Shown here in pieces: positions 31,824 through 42,588 of a DNA stretch of 64,000 nt. Positions within the stretch are counted from its first letter, which is position 1. Each line of letters starts with the position of its first letter. Where the stretch lies: positions 781,001-845,000 of the forward strand of contig JAEMWC010000152.1 in assembly GCA_016490735.1 (NCBI GenBank), written 5' to 3'. Position numbers and translations under genes: made by a program. The notes under the pieces were generated by a model. It searched no databases. It was not told the DNA's origin and saw only the letters and a program-made list of their open reading frames with translations. This DNA comes from Pachyseris speciosa. Taxonomy: Eukaryota; Cnidaria; Anthozoa; Scleractinia; Pachyseridae.

Positions 31824-32234
31824 TCGTTCGTCGTTTGTAGTATCTTGATGAAATTTGATTTAGCATTTGGCTGTTTCTGTGATCTTGTAGCGACTCAAGT
31901 CGTACGCCACCTACAGCTTGGCAAAAATACAGAGTTATACTATTTCAGTTCAAATAATCATTTAAACGATTTTAAAAAAGCAAATCAAATTTTAAAATAA
32001 CACTGATTTACTGTCCCTAGCATCTTCCCCGACCTGAAAAATCCACCCAAGTCCGCCGTTTAAGCGGAATGGAAATCAAAAGAATCCAAACACGAAACGG
32101 TCTTTCGTCTCTTTTTTACTGAACATATGTCAAGCTTTATGCACTGGTCAGCGGATTCACAAAATGTTTAACAGGACGCGATTGAGTGCTTCACACCTAT
32201 AACTCTCAAAATCTCAAGTTGCCAATTGTCCGAG

Positions 32235-32606
32235 TTAAAGTGCACATGAATCGCAATTTCAAAGCCAGTTTTTTTCTCCAATATGAAAATTGGTGTTTTA
32301 AGAAACATTTTGAGGGGAAAATAATTTACTAAAAGTAGCAGGAACTTATCGTAAAATGCGGTGAAAGTTGGGACTTTCTCACTAAAATTTTAGACAAAGA
32401 CCTGGGGTCTGGTGAATAGTCGTGACGTCATTCGTGTGTACTCATTCGAGCGTGTCACTCACTTTTTGCTAGTTCCGTGGAATAAAAATGTCGGAGAACT
32501 ACCAAGATTCACTACCAGAGCCGCCAGCTGCGCAAAACGTTCCATGTTTAAGCTTTTTCGCCTTCTCAGATATTTCAGATTTTTGAGAGTGCAGAAGCGT
32601 TTGAAG
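32235..32606 (+). other. Possible end of a second TTAA element with CRE-like site and start exon
   Basis: TTAA followed by AGTGCACATGA resembles the ends of the element at 7878. TGACGTCA follows at 32423-32430, and 58 bp later an ATG in aaaatgtcgg context opens MSENYQDSLPEPPAAQNVPC, reaching a TTTTTGA stop just before a GTATGT donor at 32607. Spacing of TTAA, CRE-like site and ATG mirrors the right end of the 7878-16091 element. No matching far end was found, so this is tentative. Confidence 0.3.
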
Positions 32607-33065
32607 GTATGTTAAGAGGAACGGATTTTCTGCAATATATTTCCACCGAGTCTGGACCAAGAGGCAACCGTATTTAGCCTCCCACACAGTCGTTTTTAGG
32701 GTACTCGTATTTCACCTCCTCCCCACAAACGCCTGCTCACCCGAAGCCAAAATTCCATTTCCATTGTTTGACTCAGGGGCATCCTAGCTAATCACGATCG
32801 AGCAACTGTCCAACGATGACAAGTAAAATTAATCCCAATGCGTGCTTCTTTCTCCCACAAATTTGAAAACGTATGAAAGCGACGAGGCCGATTTGTTTTG
32901 TTTTTGAGTAATACGATGTGTTACAAGAGACTTTTAAAATTTGAAAAAGCGAATAAGAATTTAGACCAAGTTAGAAATCTGAAGCATTTTATCAGTCGAT
33001 CAAACAGGAGTAAACCGACGTGAAATTATCACGTGGCACAACAACAAAGCTAGATCTTTCATGAA

Positions 33066-33111
<46 letters not shown>

Positions 33112-33143
33112 GGAGTGAAACACGAAAATTTGGTTTATCAACG

Positions 33144-33174
<31 letters not shown>

Positions 33175-33187
33175 GGATTCGATTAGC

Positions 33188-33223
33188 TGACGTTTCGAGC
33201 GTTAGCCCTTCGTCGGAGCGAAT
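33188..33223. repeat. Fragment of a dispersed repeat
   Basis: The phrase tgacgtttcgagcgttagcc followed by cttcgtcggagcgaa is one I associate with long terminal parts of Penelope-like elements in invertebrates. Only this short piece is present. Confidence 0.3.
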
Positions 33224-33246
33224 CCGCTCCTTAAATGGTTAACTTT

Positions 33247-33322
33247 TATGGAAGGGTTAGGGAGACTATACTGTAATGCTATTGTATGGAAGGGTTAGGG
33301 AGACTATACTGTAATGCTATTG
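33247..33322. repeat. Two tandem 38-bp units
   Basis: The unit tatggaagggttagggagac... occurs twice without change. Confidence 0.9.
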
Positions 33323-33324
33323 TA

Positions 33325-33481
33325 TATGTTGTGGTATGAAATTTACTTTCTTCTATGAATAATTAGGGCTAGGAAACAAAGGAAATAAATTTCATACCAA
33401 CAAGGGTTAGGGGACAAAGGAAATAAATTTCATACTGGTATGAAATAATTTCACACAAAGTAAATTTCATACCACAACATA
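33325..33481. repeat. Inverted repeat with 25-bp arms
   Basis: tatgttgtggtatgaaattt (continuing to actt) at 33325-33349 is matched in reverse at 33457-33481; inside is a direct repeat of ggaaataaatttcatac. A small hairpin or MITE. Confidence 0.75.
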
Positions 33482-34862
33482 TATTATGGTTGTACTACAA
33501 AGCCTACATGTTGTTTTATCAGAACTCATCTTTGGTCATGCCAGCTACCAGTTATAATTTATTAAATAATGCAAGAAATGGATAATTTAGTTAATGGTAA
33601 CAATTTTAAGGTTGTAAATTGTACTACAGACATTTTACATGTTACAGTAATCAATGGCCACTTGACATAATACACAATTTTTCAAACTGTGGCCACCCTT
33701 GTATTGTATGAATTGTTGTATTACATCACTTTAATTTACAACCTAATTACCTTTTTACAATCTCACATGATGTTAACAAGGCTGTGATATAAGAAAAATT
33801 TTTGGGAGCCCAAAACTCTGAACATGTGAAATCTAGGGTTAGAAGAAAGAAAAAAGTGATCTGAAAAAAAAGTTTTAAAATTCTTTTTGTAACCCCCCAT
33901 AAATTTCCATGCCCCATTTTTTTCAACCACATCCCAAAAATAAAAGCCCTTTTTAGACAGTTGATAAGAACAAACCAGTTTAAAAATAATAAACTGGTTT
34001 GAAAAAAATAAACTAGTTTGAAAAAACTAAACTGGATTGAAAGAAATTTAAACCAAAATAAAATTTGAACCACAACATATACAATGCAAAAAAATTCCCA
34101 AAACTTCCAAAATCAAAACCGATACACTCTCCAAGACTCCATTCTAGACAATACTTCAGTAAAAACGCCAGTCCTACTATTGTAGCCACGATAGCATTCT
34201 GTTCTCAATGCCATTTCAGCTGAGTCAAGGATTTCATTTCTCATTACGCCATACCACAAAAGAGACTTTGAGTCTGACTTCAACAAGATCTGAAAATCAT
34301 TTCAGGCTCCTCTCTCCGAAGGTGTTGGTAGATGCCAAAACCTTAAAATTCCTTCCTCTGGAAGATGGGTAAGTCTTACACAACTAAGGAATTAGTCGAA
34401 CACGGAAATATAAGTCACGTCACAAATTAAAAAAGGCCATCCACAAAACTAGAATCTCATTTATTTTTATGTATATAGGTGTATTTAATGATTTTAAGGG
34501 CTAGTGTCTTTGTTTCACCTATCTTATATTATATCTATTATTTTGTTTTAGTTTTATTATTTATAATATAATCTTGTTGGAGAACCCTTCTGTAAAGCAC
34601 GTTTGAGTGAAGTTGGTATCCTCAATAACGATTTGTATTAACCTTATCCAAAGGAATGTGCCAACCTTGTAGCGTATAGCCAAATTACCAAGTGTTTGAA
34701 AGTGACCACTAGATGTAAACTATGAATTTTATATTTTATAAAACAACACTTCTGGGTATAAATAATGAATTCGAAACTGCTTCCTGTTTCTTAATGTAAG
34801 GTTTTAAAACAAGAATCATTCTCCTGACTTTGCATCCATCTACTAATCTATCAAAAACCCAC
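33482..34862. other. No gene seen
   Basis: AT-rich, with a run of aaactggtttgaaa-like phrases near 33970-34050. No exon supported. Confidence 0.35.
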
Positions 34863-35273
34863 CTAATATTTCCGTGAGAGACTTTTTGCACATTAAGTAG
34901 TCTTCTTCTGGAATAGTTGTCTGTAACCTTACATTCTCCAGGTTGAGTTTCTCTTTAATTTCATCAGTCACCAAGTACTTCTCAAGTATTTCATTGAGCT
35001 GACCACAGCGATAATCATTCCACAAACTCTCAAGGCTTTCAATGGAAGGGCACTCAACAGTGATTTCCAAACATCCTTTCTTTATTTCTTTTAGGAATAA
35101 GCCACGAGACTCTGTCATATGCTCAAGAAGCCCTCTCATCCCTTCAGCTGAAGAGATGTCATGATTTTCCTTGAAATTCTGAAACCGCTGCAAAATGAAT
35201 TCTTCAAATTTTCTTCGCTGTTGAAAATCTAGTCCCTTGGTGTTGATTTTAATCCTCATTGTAAACCTATTGT
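34863..35273 (-). CDS. TRADD-N-like domain exon, copy A
   Basis: A 411-bp exon, phase 1 at both ends: acceptor tgtttgtttttag at 35274, donor AG|GTGGGT at 34862. It translates to RIKINTKGLDFQQRRKFEEF, then KKGCLEITVECPSIESLESL, WNDYRCGQLNEILEKYLVTD and a closing IPEEDYLMCKKSL. The pattern (GCL-I-VECP-LESLE-LW-DY--G-LN) resembles the TRADD-like N-terminal domain of cnidarian immune-type proteins; the family name is from memory and needs a profile search. The frame stays open a little past the donor to a stop at 34843, so a terminal-exon reading is possible, but the conserved donor and the equal length of copy B favour an internal exon. Paired with the linker exon at 36677-36883. Confidence 0.65.
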
Positions 35274-35370
35274 CTAAAAACAAACACAGGTACACCGTCA
35301 GTTTTATACAGTTCCTTTCATTTTCTTGCTACGTCATTAATCGGGCTTCCCGTGTAAGTTTGAGTGAGTA

Positions 35371-35503
35371 ACAGTAACAGTAACAATAACGGTAACGATA
35401 ACGATAACGGTAACTATAACGGTAAGGGTAACGGTAACGGTAACGGTAACAGTAACGGCCACGGCAACGGCAACGGTGACAGTAACAGTAACAGTAACAG
35501 TAT
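35371..35503. repeat. (GGTAAC)n-type hexanucleotide repeat
   Basis: About 22 units of aacggt/aacagt/aacgat over 130 bp, translating on the plus strand to a meaningless Asn/Gly/Ser run. It lies ~100 bp from the TRADD-N-like exon acceptor. Confidence 0.9.
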
Positions 35504-36224
35504 ATCTTTATTGTGCCGTACTCTCACAAGGGAGGTATTGGTCTCTTTACACTAGAGTCTACAATTTTAACGACTTAAGTGTTAATTTTCAGTTACAATT
35601 CACAACAATAAACTAATTTATCATTTAATTACAGTACGAGTTGAGAATCTCTTTCAGTTTTGAAGCATTAAGTAGATAATTGCACGTATTTTGATTCCCA
35701 GCTTTCAGTACATATTTAATCTTGCCGTGATCATTTAAGACCTCGAAGCAATGTCCATTCTCTTAACGATGGAATGGAAATCTTGTCAGATACCACGGTA
35801 CCCTTGACAACACATCAAGAATGCTGCTCACCTTCTTGGCATTCGTCTTACAAACCAAACATGTTCTATGTTCCAAAGGAATTGCTGTTCCTCTGTTTTC
35901 GTACTTTCCAGTTTTTATTCTTAATGAGTGGGCTCCTAACCTGAGCTTTGTTAGGCTTACTCTGTGAGTTGGATTTCCAATTTTCTCTAGATAATCTTCT
36001 ATCTGGTAATCTTGTTTAATTTCCTTATGTGTGAATTTTTGCCTAGAATCTAGCGATTAACTACTCTTGGATGCTAACCACTGTTGTATATATTGAGTGA
36101 GTGAGTGAGTGAGTGAGTAAGGGTTTAATACACAAACAGACTGTGTGGACCACCTGTTATAGCATCGCCTAAAACCAAATACTATCTTCACTATGGGTAT
36201 GAATATATGAATGGTCATCGCAAT

Positions 36225-36345
36225 AATGAACACTACTTAAAAAAAATTTCAGGTTTTATTTTCACTACTGCTTTAGTAGTGTTCATTATAATTGTTATGA
36301 TCATTCACATATTCATTCTTTAATCCGCAGTTCAAATATATGATT
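36225..36345 (+). repeat. Tail fragment of the tRNA-like repeat family
   Basis: Carries ttattttcactactgcttta, gatcattcacatattcattc and ccgcagttcaaatatatgat, which follow the tRNA-like unit at 42922-43130, but lacks the tRNA part. A similar piece lies at 39600-39650 in the matching intron of cassette B, so it predates the cassette duplication. Confidence 0.6.
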
Positions 36346-36676
36346 TTGATATATTAATTCTCACAAATAAAAAAAAAACAATTACAAAAAATATGCCACA
36401 CTCTACAGCCTCAGAAAATAATGGCAAGCTCTTTTCTGCGCCTTGTAATTACATTGAGTGCCAAAAACTATGAACTACCATTATCCATAAAGAAAACAAA
36501 GGCCATTTTCAATTCATGAGAGCTGCCAAAACAAGTCAGCCTTTTGAATAAAGCCTGTGCACCAATCTGGAGTATTGCTTCTTCTCCAGTTTTCCGAATT
36601 CGTCTCAAAATGATGCATTCCATTCTCAAATAGTGCATTCCATTCTCAAAAATGGAAAGCGCCTGAATTCTCATAC

Positions 36677-36883
36677 CCAGGTCAAATGTGGATCCTGACG
36701 TCTTTCTCCTTTGCAGAGACTGTAAACCTGATGGTTCACCCTTCTCGTTAGTTTCAGATCCCTGCTTTACTTTAGCACAAATAGATTGTTGTCCACAAAT
36801 ACCTTCCAGTGAAGCTGCTGCAGCTGACTGCTGTTGTTTAGGGGACTCTGCTCTCGGTAGTTTCATACTGCCATTAGAAGAGC
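36677..36883 (-). CDS. Linker exon 'SSNGS', copy A
   Basis: A 207-bp phase 1-1 exon: acceptor ttattttttttacag, donor CTGG|GTATGAG. It translates SSNGSMKLPRAESPKQQQSA, then LEGICGQQSICAKVKQGSE, and ends KTSGSTFDLG. Low-complexity, polar and probably disordered; no domain. Phase and distance fit splicing to the TRADD-N-like exon at 34863-35273, and the preceding codon would be completed by an upstream phase-1 exon such as the PNP exon ending CAA G. Confidence 0.65.
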
Positions 36884-37570
36884 CTGTAAAAAAATAACTA
36901 ATTATGAACCAATTGTTTGATGTTTTAGCATCAACTCTTAGAAAAATCAGGCTGCGAAAATATTAGTTGTTTGATGCATTGGGACAACAATAGAACTTTC
37001 AGCTTTAATAATTATGCTTCATTCAACATGGAACAAATAAAAAAGTAATACTTCATCACATCGCATTTGCGCATATTTGATAGGCACGGATTTTACATTT
37101 GTTGTGAATTATGGAAAGAACAGTAGAATACTAACAGGTGAAGAACGAGCCTGATCACAGATCATGACTGGGCTCCTTTCAGTGGTTAATTACGGCCGCC
37201 GTGTTTGTGCCCCTGGCGTCTCCATACTAGACTCCGTAATTTTGAGTGGTACATTTTGCTGAATAACTCAAGTACAGGATGCCATACACCCTGGAGACTT
37301 TGACAGGTAGTTTATTTACTAGTTTTCTATAATATCTCAATTTCTTGAAATTATTTTTCTAATGATAAGCGATTTTATGTTTTACTTGCTTGACATGAAA
37401 ACCAACCATAGAACTGTTCGCAGAAACCCTACTCTCTAGCAACATCTCTGTTTCAAATGACTTATTTGCAAACAGTTTAACTCTGCTAAATATTTTTTAC
37501 CCTCACATTTCACCGAGAGTCCAGTAACGTTTATGCAAAAATCCTCTGTTATTTAACGCAAGCTAGCGGA

Positions 37571-38070
37571 CCTATTTGCTTGTTCTCTCGGTGGAAAAGA
37601 AGGACAGCTCTTGAAACAACACTCTGTGAGATTTTACTGTAACTTGAATGACCTTAAAAAAGGTCTCCTACCGTTTGGCCTGGACAGACAACACCCTCGA
37701 CAAACTTACTGGCCCATCCTGGTTTTCAAACCTAGTTGTCAGCCGTGGATACTGCTACTGGAAGTTCAAGACAGAAATAACGAGAACACACCCTTCATGG
37801 CGTGGAATAGGCTCGGGCAGTAGAATGTAATGGCATTTGGTCTCTGTAACGCACCAGCCACGTTAGGGCGCCGAAAGAGTGTCCTTCGAGAGGAGACTTA
37901 ACTGTGTTTGATCTACCTTCATGACATAATTGTCCTCGTAAATACATAGGATCACGAGGGAGAAGGTGTAAGGCTCGTGTTATTACGTCTCAGCGAAGCT
38001 AACCTAAAGTGCAGTTCTAAGAAATGTGATTTTTTTTTTTGACAGAAAGTTAGGTTCCAACGCATGCGGT
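37571..38070 (+). pseudogene. Ty3/gypsy reverse-transcriptase fragment
   Basis: Broken frames keep NAPAT within MAFGLCNAPAT, LCLIYLHDIIVL (the YLDD-type motif, here YLHD), EGEGVRLVLLRLSEANLKC and KKCDFF, the order of a gypsy reverse transcriptase. The first part corresponds to the sequence before that motif (LLLEVQDRNNENTPF, AWNRLG). The usual catalytic Asp pair is lost and stops are frequent. Confidence 0.6.
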
Positions 38071-38086
38071 CAGTGAGAAGTCTATC

Positions 38087-38793
38087 CAGGGCTTCTGATA
38101 GGTCGCGGGAAAAAAGTTCAATTTCGCGGGATTTTCAGAGGCAAATTCGCGGAAAATTTAGCCGATATCGCGGGGAAAAAAGTCAAAATTTGCGGGAAAA
38201 TCAGCCGATTTTGCTGGATTTTAGCTGAAAAAGTCAAGATTCGCAGTAAAATCGGCCGATTTCGAGGAATTTTAGCGAAAAAGAAAATCAAATTTCGAGG
38301 GATTTTCAGGGGCAAATCCGCGGGAAAATCGGCCGATTTTACGGGAAAATGCGGGGGCGAACTTCGTGGAGAAACAATCAGTATAAAACAGCTGATTTCG
38401 TCGGAAATGTTTGGCAAATTTCGCTAAAATAGACCAATATTGCGTCGATATGACCAGCGTTGTTTAACATGTTTTTAACTGAGATATTATTTGCTCTTTC
38501 AACAACAATACGCTCGAGAAATGCACCAATGGCAAGGCGTTTCACATCATGGCCAGAGCCCAGTTTTTCACGGCAACATTAATCTAAGAACGCGTGGTTG
38601 TTAAATTGGAACGTTTACTCGTTTGCTCGTTGCAGTGACGAAGTTTCAAGATAAATTTGGACGTTTGTGATGAATAAAACAGGTCTAATAGCCAAGATAA
38701 GTATCAAATATGTTTTATCGACATGTATTTGGTAATATCTCTAGCAGATTTCGCAGTAATTTTCATTTTTGGGGGGAAATATTAGAAGCCCTG
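38087..38793. mobile_element. hAT-like MITE, 707 bp
   Basis: Ends CAGGGCTTCT(G/A)ATA are inverted, with TCTATC on both sides (38081-38086, 38794-38799). The interior consists of repeated phrases such as tcgcgggattttcag and atcggccgatttt. It sits in the intron just after TRADD-N-like exon B. Ends resemble those of the element at 2661-4074. The 6-bp duplication is shorter than the 8 bp usual for hAT. Confidence 0.7.
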
Positions 38794-38845
38794 TCTATCA
38801 ATCTCATTTTCTTCCACAAAACCACATCAATCAAATAAAACCCAC

Positions 38846-39256
38846 CTGACACTTTATCAAGAGACTTTTTGCACATTAAGTAGTCTTCTTCTGGAATAGT
38901 TGTCTCTAACTTTACATTCTCCAAGTTGATTTTCTCTTTAATTTCATCAGTCACCAGGCACTTCTCAAGTATTTCATTGAGTTGACCACAGCGATAATCA
39001 TTCCACAAACTCTCAAGGCTTTCAAGGGAAGGGCACTCAACAGTGATTTCCAAACATCCTTTCTTTATTTCTCTTAGGTGTAAACCACGAAACGCTGTCA
39101 TATGCTCCATAAGCCCACTCATCCCAAACGCTGACGAGATGTCACGATTTTCTTTGAAATGCTGCCACTGTTGCAATAAGAATTCCTCAAATCCTCTTCG
39201 CTGTTGCACATTTACACCCCTGGTGTTGATTTTAATTCTAACTGTGGACCTAGTTT
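38846..39256 (-). CDS. TRADD-N-like domain exon, copy B
   Basis: 411 bp, the same length as copy A, with acceptor tgttttttttag at 39257 and donor CAG|GTGGGT at 38845, phase 1-1. It reads TVRIKINTRGVNVQQRRGFE, KKGCLEITVECPSLESLESL, WNDYRCGQLNEILEKCLVTD and IPEEDYLMCKKSLDKVSG. Identity with copy A is high through the core and lower in the middle (ISSAFGMSGLMEHMTAFRG). Without the donor the frame would run through intron and MITE sequence to a stop at 38763. Paired with the linker exon at 40376-40591. Confidence 0.65.
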
Positions 39257-39417
39257 CTAAAAAAAACACAAGTATACGGTCAGTTTTATACCATTCCTTT
39301 TTCTCCCTCACTGCATTATGACAAAGAACATTTATTCTACAAATCGAGTGTTACACGAGCCGGCAGTCTATGAGGTAGGCACGGCTAGCCACAATGATAT
39401 AAATTCTCACTGTTGTA

Positions 39418-39561
39418 CACTTTATTCCAAAATGGCGGCCAATTTCTTATTCTTCTGTTTGCATGTTAATTAGCCCTCGTTGCCTCATTTTCACATGTTG
39501 CCGAGGCAAAGAGGGCTAATTAACATGGAAACAATAGAATCATAAATTTTGGAATAAGGTG
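39418..39561. mobile_element. Palindromic MITE, 144 bp, TA target
   Basis: CAC(T/C)TTATTCCAAAAT ends, inverted over ~60 bp (sharing catgttaattagccctc), with TA on both sides. Consistent with a Tc1/mariner-type MITE. It lies 161 bp upstream of exon B's acceptor. Confidence 0.75.
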
Positions 39562-39794
39562 TATAGTATATAGTATACAGTGGCCTTAAATCAAACACAA
39601 TGCACATTATGAGTATGAATACATGAAAATCGTATATTTGAACTACGGATTAAAGAATGAAGATGTAAGGATAATCTAGCTGTCAAACAAACTAATCCAG
39701 TTCCATGGGAAAGGTACTCACTTTGATGCATTCTCCTGAGTCATTAAAAATCCATTTACAAAAAATGTGCTTAAGTCAGCCTTTTGGATAATGC

Positions 39795-40145
39795 TTGTGT
39801 ACAAATTTGGAGTATTCGAAAGTTTTCCACTTTAGGCTTAGTTTGAATGCTTGCGCTTTTGACTTCTATCTGAACAAGACTGGCGCTAAGGCCTTCTTGC
39901 TTGTTAATGTGGACATAGCAACAAGGTACGCTGCCCTTACGACCAACTTACTGGCCTTTGCTGCTCATATTGTATCCCGGGGCATATGCGAATGGTTCAA
40001 AGATAAGCATAAGGTTGATTTGTTTCTTTATGGTGATGACAGCCTTACCGTCGAGCAAAACAAATTGTTATTTCATCACGTACAATCTTTTATTAAAGAA
40101 TCTAGGCGATTTAATACAAGTACTGTGGTCCCGTCAGCCCTGTAA
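39795..40145 (+). CDS. Unrecognised ORF, possibly transposon-derived
   Basis: A 116-codon frame containing AFLLVNVDIATRYAALTTN, SRGICEWFKDKHKVDLFLYG and DDSLTVEQNKLLFHHVQSFI. Composition is protein-like rather than random. I do not recognise the family; the YGDDS resembles a polymerase GDD by chance or otherwise, with no other polymerase motif. It lies antisense in the intron of cassette B. Confidence 0.3.
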   Translation: MCTNLEYSKVFHFRLSLNACAFDFYLNKTGAKAFLLVNVDIATRYAALTTNLLAFAAHIVSRGICEWFKDKHKVDLFLYGDDSLTVEQNKLLFHHVQSFIKESRRFNTSTVVPSAL

Positions 40146-40191
40146 CCTTTTTTGCGATGACCTGCACTTGCACTTACACCAAACAAATGTC

Positions 40192-40192
<1 letters not shown>

Positions 40193-40224
<32 letters not shown>

Positions 40225-40257
40225 TATGATGATGATGATAATAATAATAACTAATAC
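40193..40257. repeat. (AAT)n microsatellite
   Basis: Imperfect aat/gat run. Confidence 0.9.
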
Positions 40258-40375
40258 ATGTAAGTAGCATAAGCTCCCTAGATGAGCAAATGCCAAATAT
40301 GTTTCCAAATGATGCACTCCATTCGCAAATGGAGTTTTCCAGTCTCAAAAATCGAAAACGCCTGAATTCTCATAC

Positions 40376-40591
40376 CGAGGTGCAATGTGGATCCTAGGGT
40401 CTTTCCCTTTCTACTCCTTTCCCGAGACTGTAAACCTGATGTTTGATCTTCCTCATTAGTTCCAGACCCCTTCTTTACTTTATCAAAAACAGATTGTTGC
40501 CCACAAAGACCTTCAAGCGAAGCATCTGCAGCTAAGTGCTGTTGTAGAAGGGACTCTGCTCCTGGTAGTTTCACACTGCCCTTAGATGAAC
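40376..40591 (-). CDS. Linker exon 'SSKGS', copy B
   Basis: 216 bp, phase 1-1: acceptor ending ttttacag, donor CTCG|GTATGAG. It reads SSKGSVKLPGAESLLQQHLA, LEGLCGQQSVFDKVKKGSG and ends GKTLGSTLHLG. Homologous to copies A and C with three more codons than A. Flanking intron also matches copy A (aacaggtgaa, gagcctgatcaca upstream), showing a duplication of a whole block of several kilobases. Confidence 0.65.
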
Positions 40592-41199
40592 CTGTAAAAA
40601 TAACCGGTTAGAACCAGCCATTTGATGTTTTACCATCACCTCTAAGAAAAATAATTGTTGATGAATTGGGACAATAGTAGCATTTCCAGCAACTACACTG
40701 CAGCTTTAAAGTGATTTATTCAACATAGAACAAATAAAAACTACTACTTCATCAATTGACGTTTGTGCATACTTTACGACCATGGATTTTACATTTCTTG
40801 TTAATTGTGGTAAGAGAACAGTAGAATGTTAACAGGTGAACAAAGAGCCTGATCACAAGTCATGATTGAGCTCCTTTCACAACCTCCCCGCAAAAGCATT
40901 TTGTGTGCTTGTAAACACAAGGAAATTTAGATCAGGCTTGAAACAATCAATCATTCCCTCCCTCACTAAAAAACAACAATGATGATCACGGTGATATTAA
41001 TTACGATAATGATAAATATCATTTTAATAACCAAACAAGTATACCAGTTTTATAAAATTATGATAACGATGATGTGTGGGGGTGAAATCAGCAAAAAATA
41101 ATTTTTATTCTTTATACACCTTTATTCTTTTACACGAGGTTATAATTAACCTGATATTGAACATATGAAAATGACATATTCGAACTACAGATTAATAAT

Positions 41200-41332
41200 A
41201 ATAATAATAATAATTTAGGACTTATATAGCACATTTTCCATGTATATATGTTCAAATGCGCTTTACAAGCAGCTTGAATTGGAATTTGGAGATGTTGGTT
41301 TTTGTGGAGAGGGGAAAACCGGAGAACCCGGG

Positions 41333-41374
<42 letters not shown>

Positions 41375-41465
41375 AACCCACATATGACGCCGAGTCCGGG
41401 AATCGAACCCGGGCCACATTGGTGGAAGGTGAGTGCTCTCACCACTGCGCCATCCCTGCTCCCCT
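41200..41465 (-). mobile_element. tRNA-Gly-like SINE
   Basis: On the minus strand the head reads gcagggatggcgcagtggtg then a cttccac anticodon-like loop and cccgggttcgattcccgg (B box), followed by ggcgtcatatgtgggttgag and a body ending in a (TTA)n tail at ~41200. The plus-strand ORF across it is a shadow of the SINE. Confidence 0.8.
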
Positions 41466-41546
41466 TAATGAATGAATATGTGAACGATCATCGCAGTTCT
41501 GAACACTATTTAAGCAGTAGTGAAACTAAAGCCTGAAAAAATGTCA

Positions 41547-41608
41547 GGCCTGTACGTGATTCGAAATCACATCCCGGTGCAGTGCTCTACCAACTGAGCT
41601 AACAAGCC
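41547..41608 (-). repeat. tRNA-like unit 1 of the GGCTTGT family, shortened
   Basis: Acceptor-like ends GGCTTGT and ACAGGCC with A and B boxes; the anticodon arm is shortened to give 62 nt, so it cannot fold as a normal tRNA. Flanks (agctcccagttggc; aagcctga hairpin) match the other units. Confidence 0.7.
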
Positions 41609-41821
41609 AACTGGGAGCTGGTCATTTAGTTGGTCCGTAATACATCCATGAGTGACGAATAAATGACTATGAATAATATGAAAACCACATATTTGAACTG
41701 CGGAGTAATGAATGAATATCATTTTTTACTACTACTTAAATAGTTTTAATATGTGAATGATCATCACAGTTATGAACACTACCTAAGTAATATAAAAATA
41801 AAGCCTGAAAAAAAAAATTCA

Positions 41822-41893
41822 GGCTTGTATGGAATTCGAACCCACGACCTCTGCGATACCAGTGCAGCGCTCTACTGACTGAGCTAACAAGCC
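41822..41893 (-). repeat. tRNA-like unit 2
   Basis: 72 nt with acceptor pair GGCTTGT/ACAAGCC, ttagctcagtcagtagag (A box), loop ctggtat (anticodon-like GGT, Thr) and gggttcgaattcc (B box). Followed by a gcctgaatttttttcaggc hairpin and a shared tail. Repeated flanks mark it as a SINE-like repeat and not a functional tRNA gene. Confidence 0.75.
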
Positions 41894-41948
41894 ATCTGGG
41901 AGCTGGTTGTTTTGTTGGTTCATAATATACCCATGAGTGGTGAATATA

Positions 41949-42395
41949 TGACCGGTTAGCTCAGTGGTAGAGCACCGGACTACCGTGCGGGAGGTCGCGG
42001 CTTCAAACCCCAGCCGAACCAACACTCAGGGTCTTTAAAATAATTGAGGAGAAAGTGCTGCCTTTGTATAATGACATCTACGAACAGTTAGACTTTCTAG
42101 TCTTCTCGGATAAGGACGATAAACCGTAGGCCCCGTCTCACAACTCTTCATAATTCTCTGATTCTGTGGGACGTAAAAGAACCACTAGGGACGTAACAAA
42201 ACTCTGGCAGTGACCACCCCTAGTGTCTGTCTTAATTTGATATTGATATTACGGGGACACTCATACTCAACTTCATTAATTGTAAACTGTGTTATAAGCA
42301 GTCTGGCAAAGTCTCGCGGTCAGTGTTGTAAAGCGCCTAGAACAGCTAGTGATATAGGCGCTATATAAATAGAGTTTATTACTATATTATTATTA
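41949..42395 (+). mobile_element. tRNA-headed SINE, second family
   Basis: Head: ccggttagctcagtggtaga, loop ctaccgt, cggcttcaaaccccag. Body: gaggagaaagtgctgccttt, ctcggataaggacgataaac, gtgggacgtaaaagaaccac. 3' end: agcgcctagaacagctagtg, tataggcgctatataaata, and an ATT-rich tail. Well-formed Pol III A and B boxes. Confidence 0.8.
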
Positions 42396-42512
42396 ATAAA
42401 TATGTGAAAATCATATATTTGAAGTGTGGATTAATGATTTAATATGTGAATGATCATCGCAGTTATGAACACTAGCTAAGCAGTAGTGAAAATAAAGCCT
42501 GAAAAAAATTCA

Positions 42513-42588
42513 GGCTTGTATGGGATTCAAACCCACGACCTCTAGCTGCGATATCAGTGCAGCACTCTACTGACTGAGCTAACAAGCC
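42513..42588 (-). repeat. tRNA-like unit 3
   Basis: 76 nt; same family as unit 2, with a 4-nt insertion in the anticodon arm (cagctagagg on the minus strand). Confidence 0.75.

Noticed and set aside
33715..33735. Right end (catcactttaa) for a TTAA element beginning at 32235
   Set aside because: Only TTAAAGTG is shared, too short to count as an inverted end.
35364..35555. Asn/Gly/Ser-rich ORF
   Set aside because: Pure translation of a hexanucleotide microsatellite.
40036..40050. YGDDS as a viral-type polymerase GDD site
   Set aside because: No other polymerase motif is present around it.
41240..41536. 98-codon plus-strand ORF
   Set aside because: It is a translation of the antisense of a tRNA-Gly-like SINE and its flank.
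41819..42025. 68-codon minus-strand ORF (contains ALLAQSVERCTG-like wording)
   Set aside because: It runs through two tRNA-like repeats; such translations are common database artefacts.
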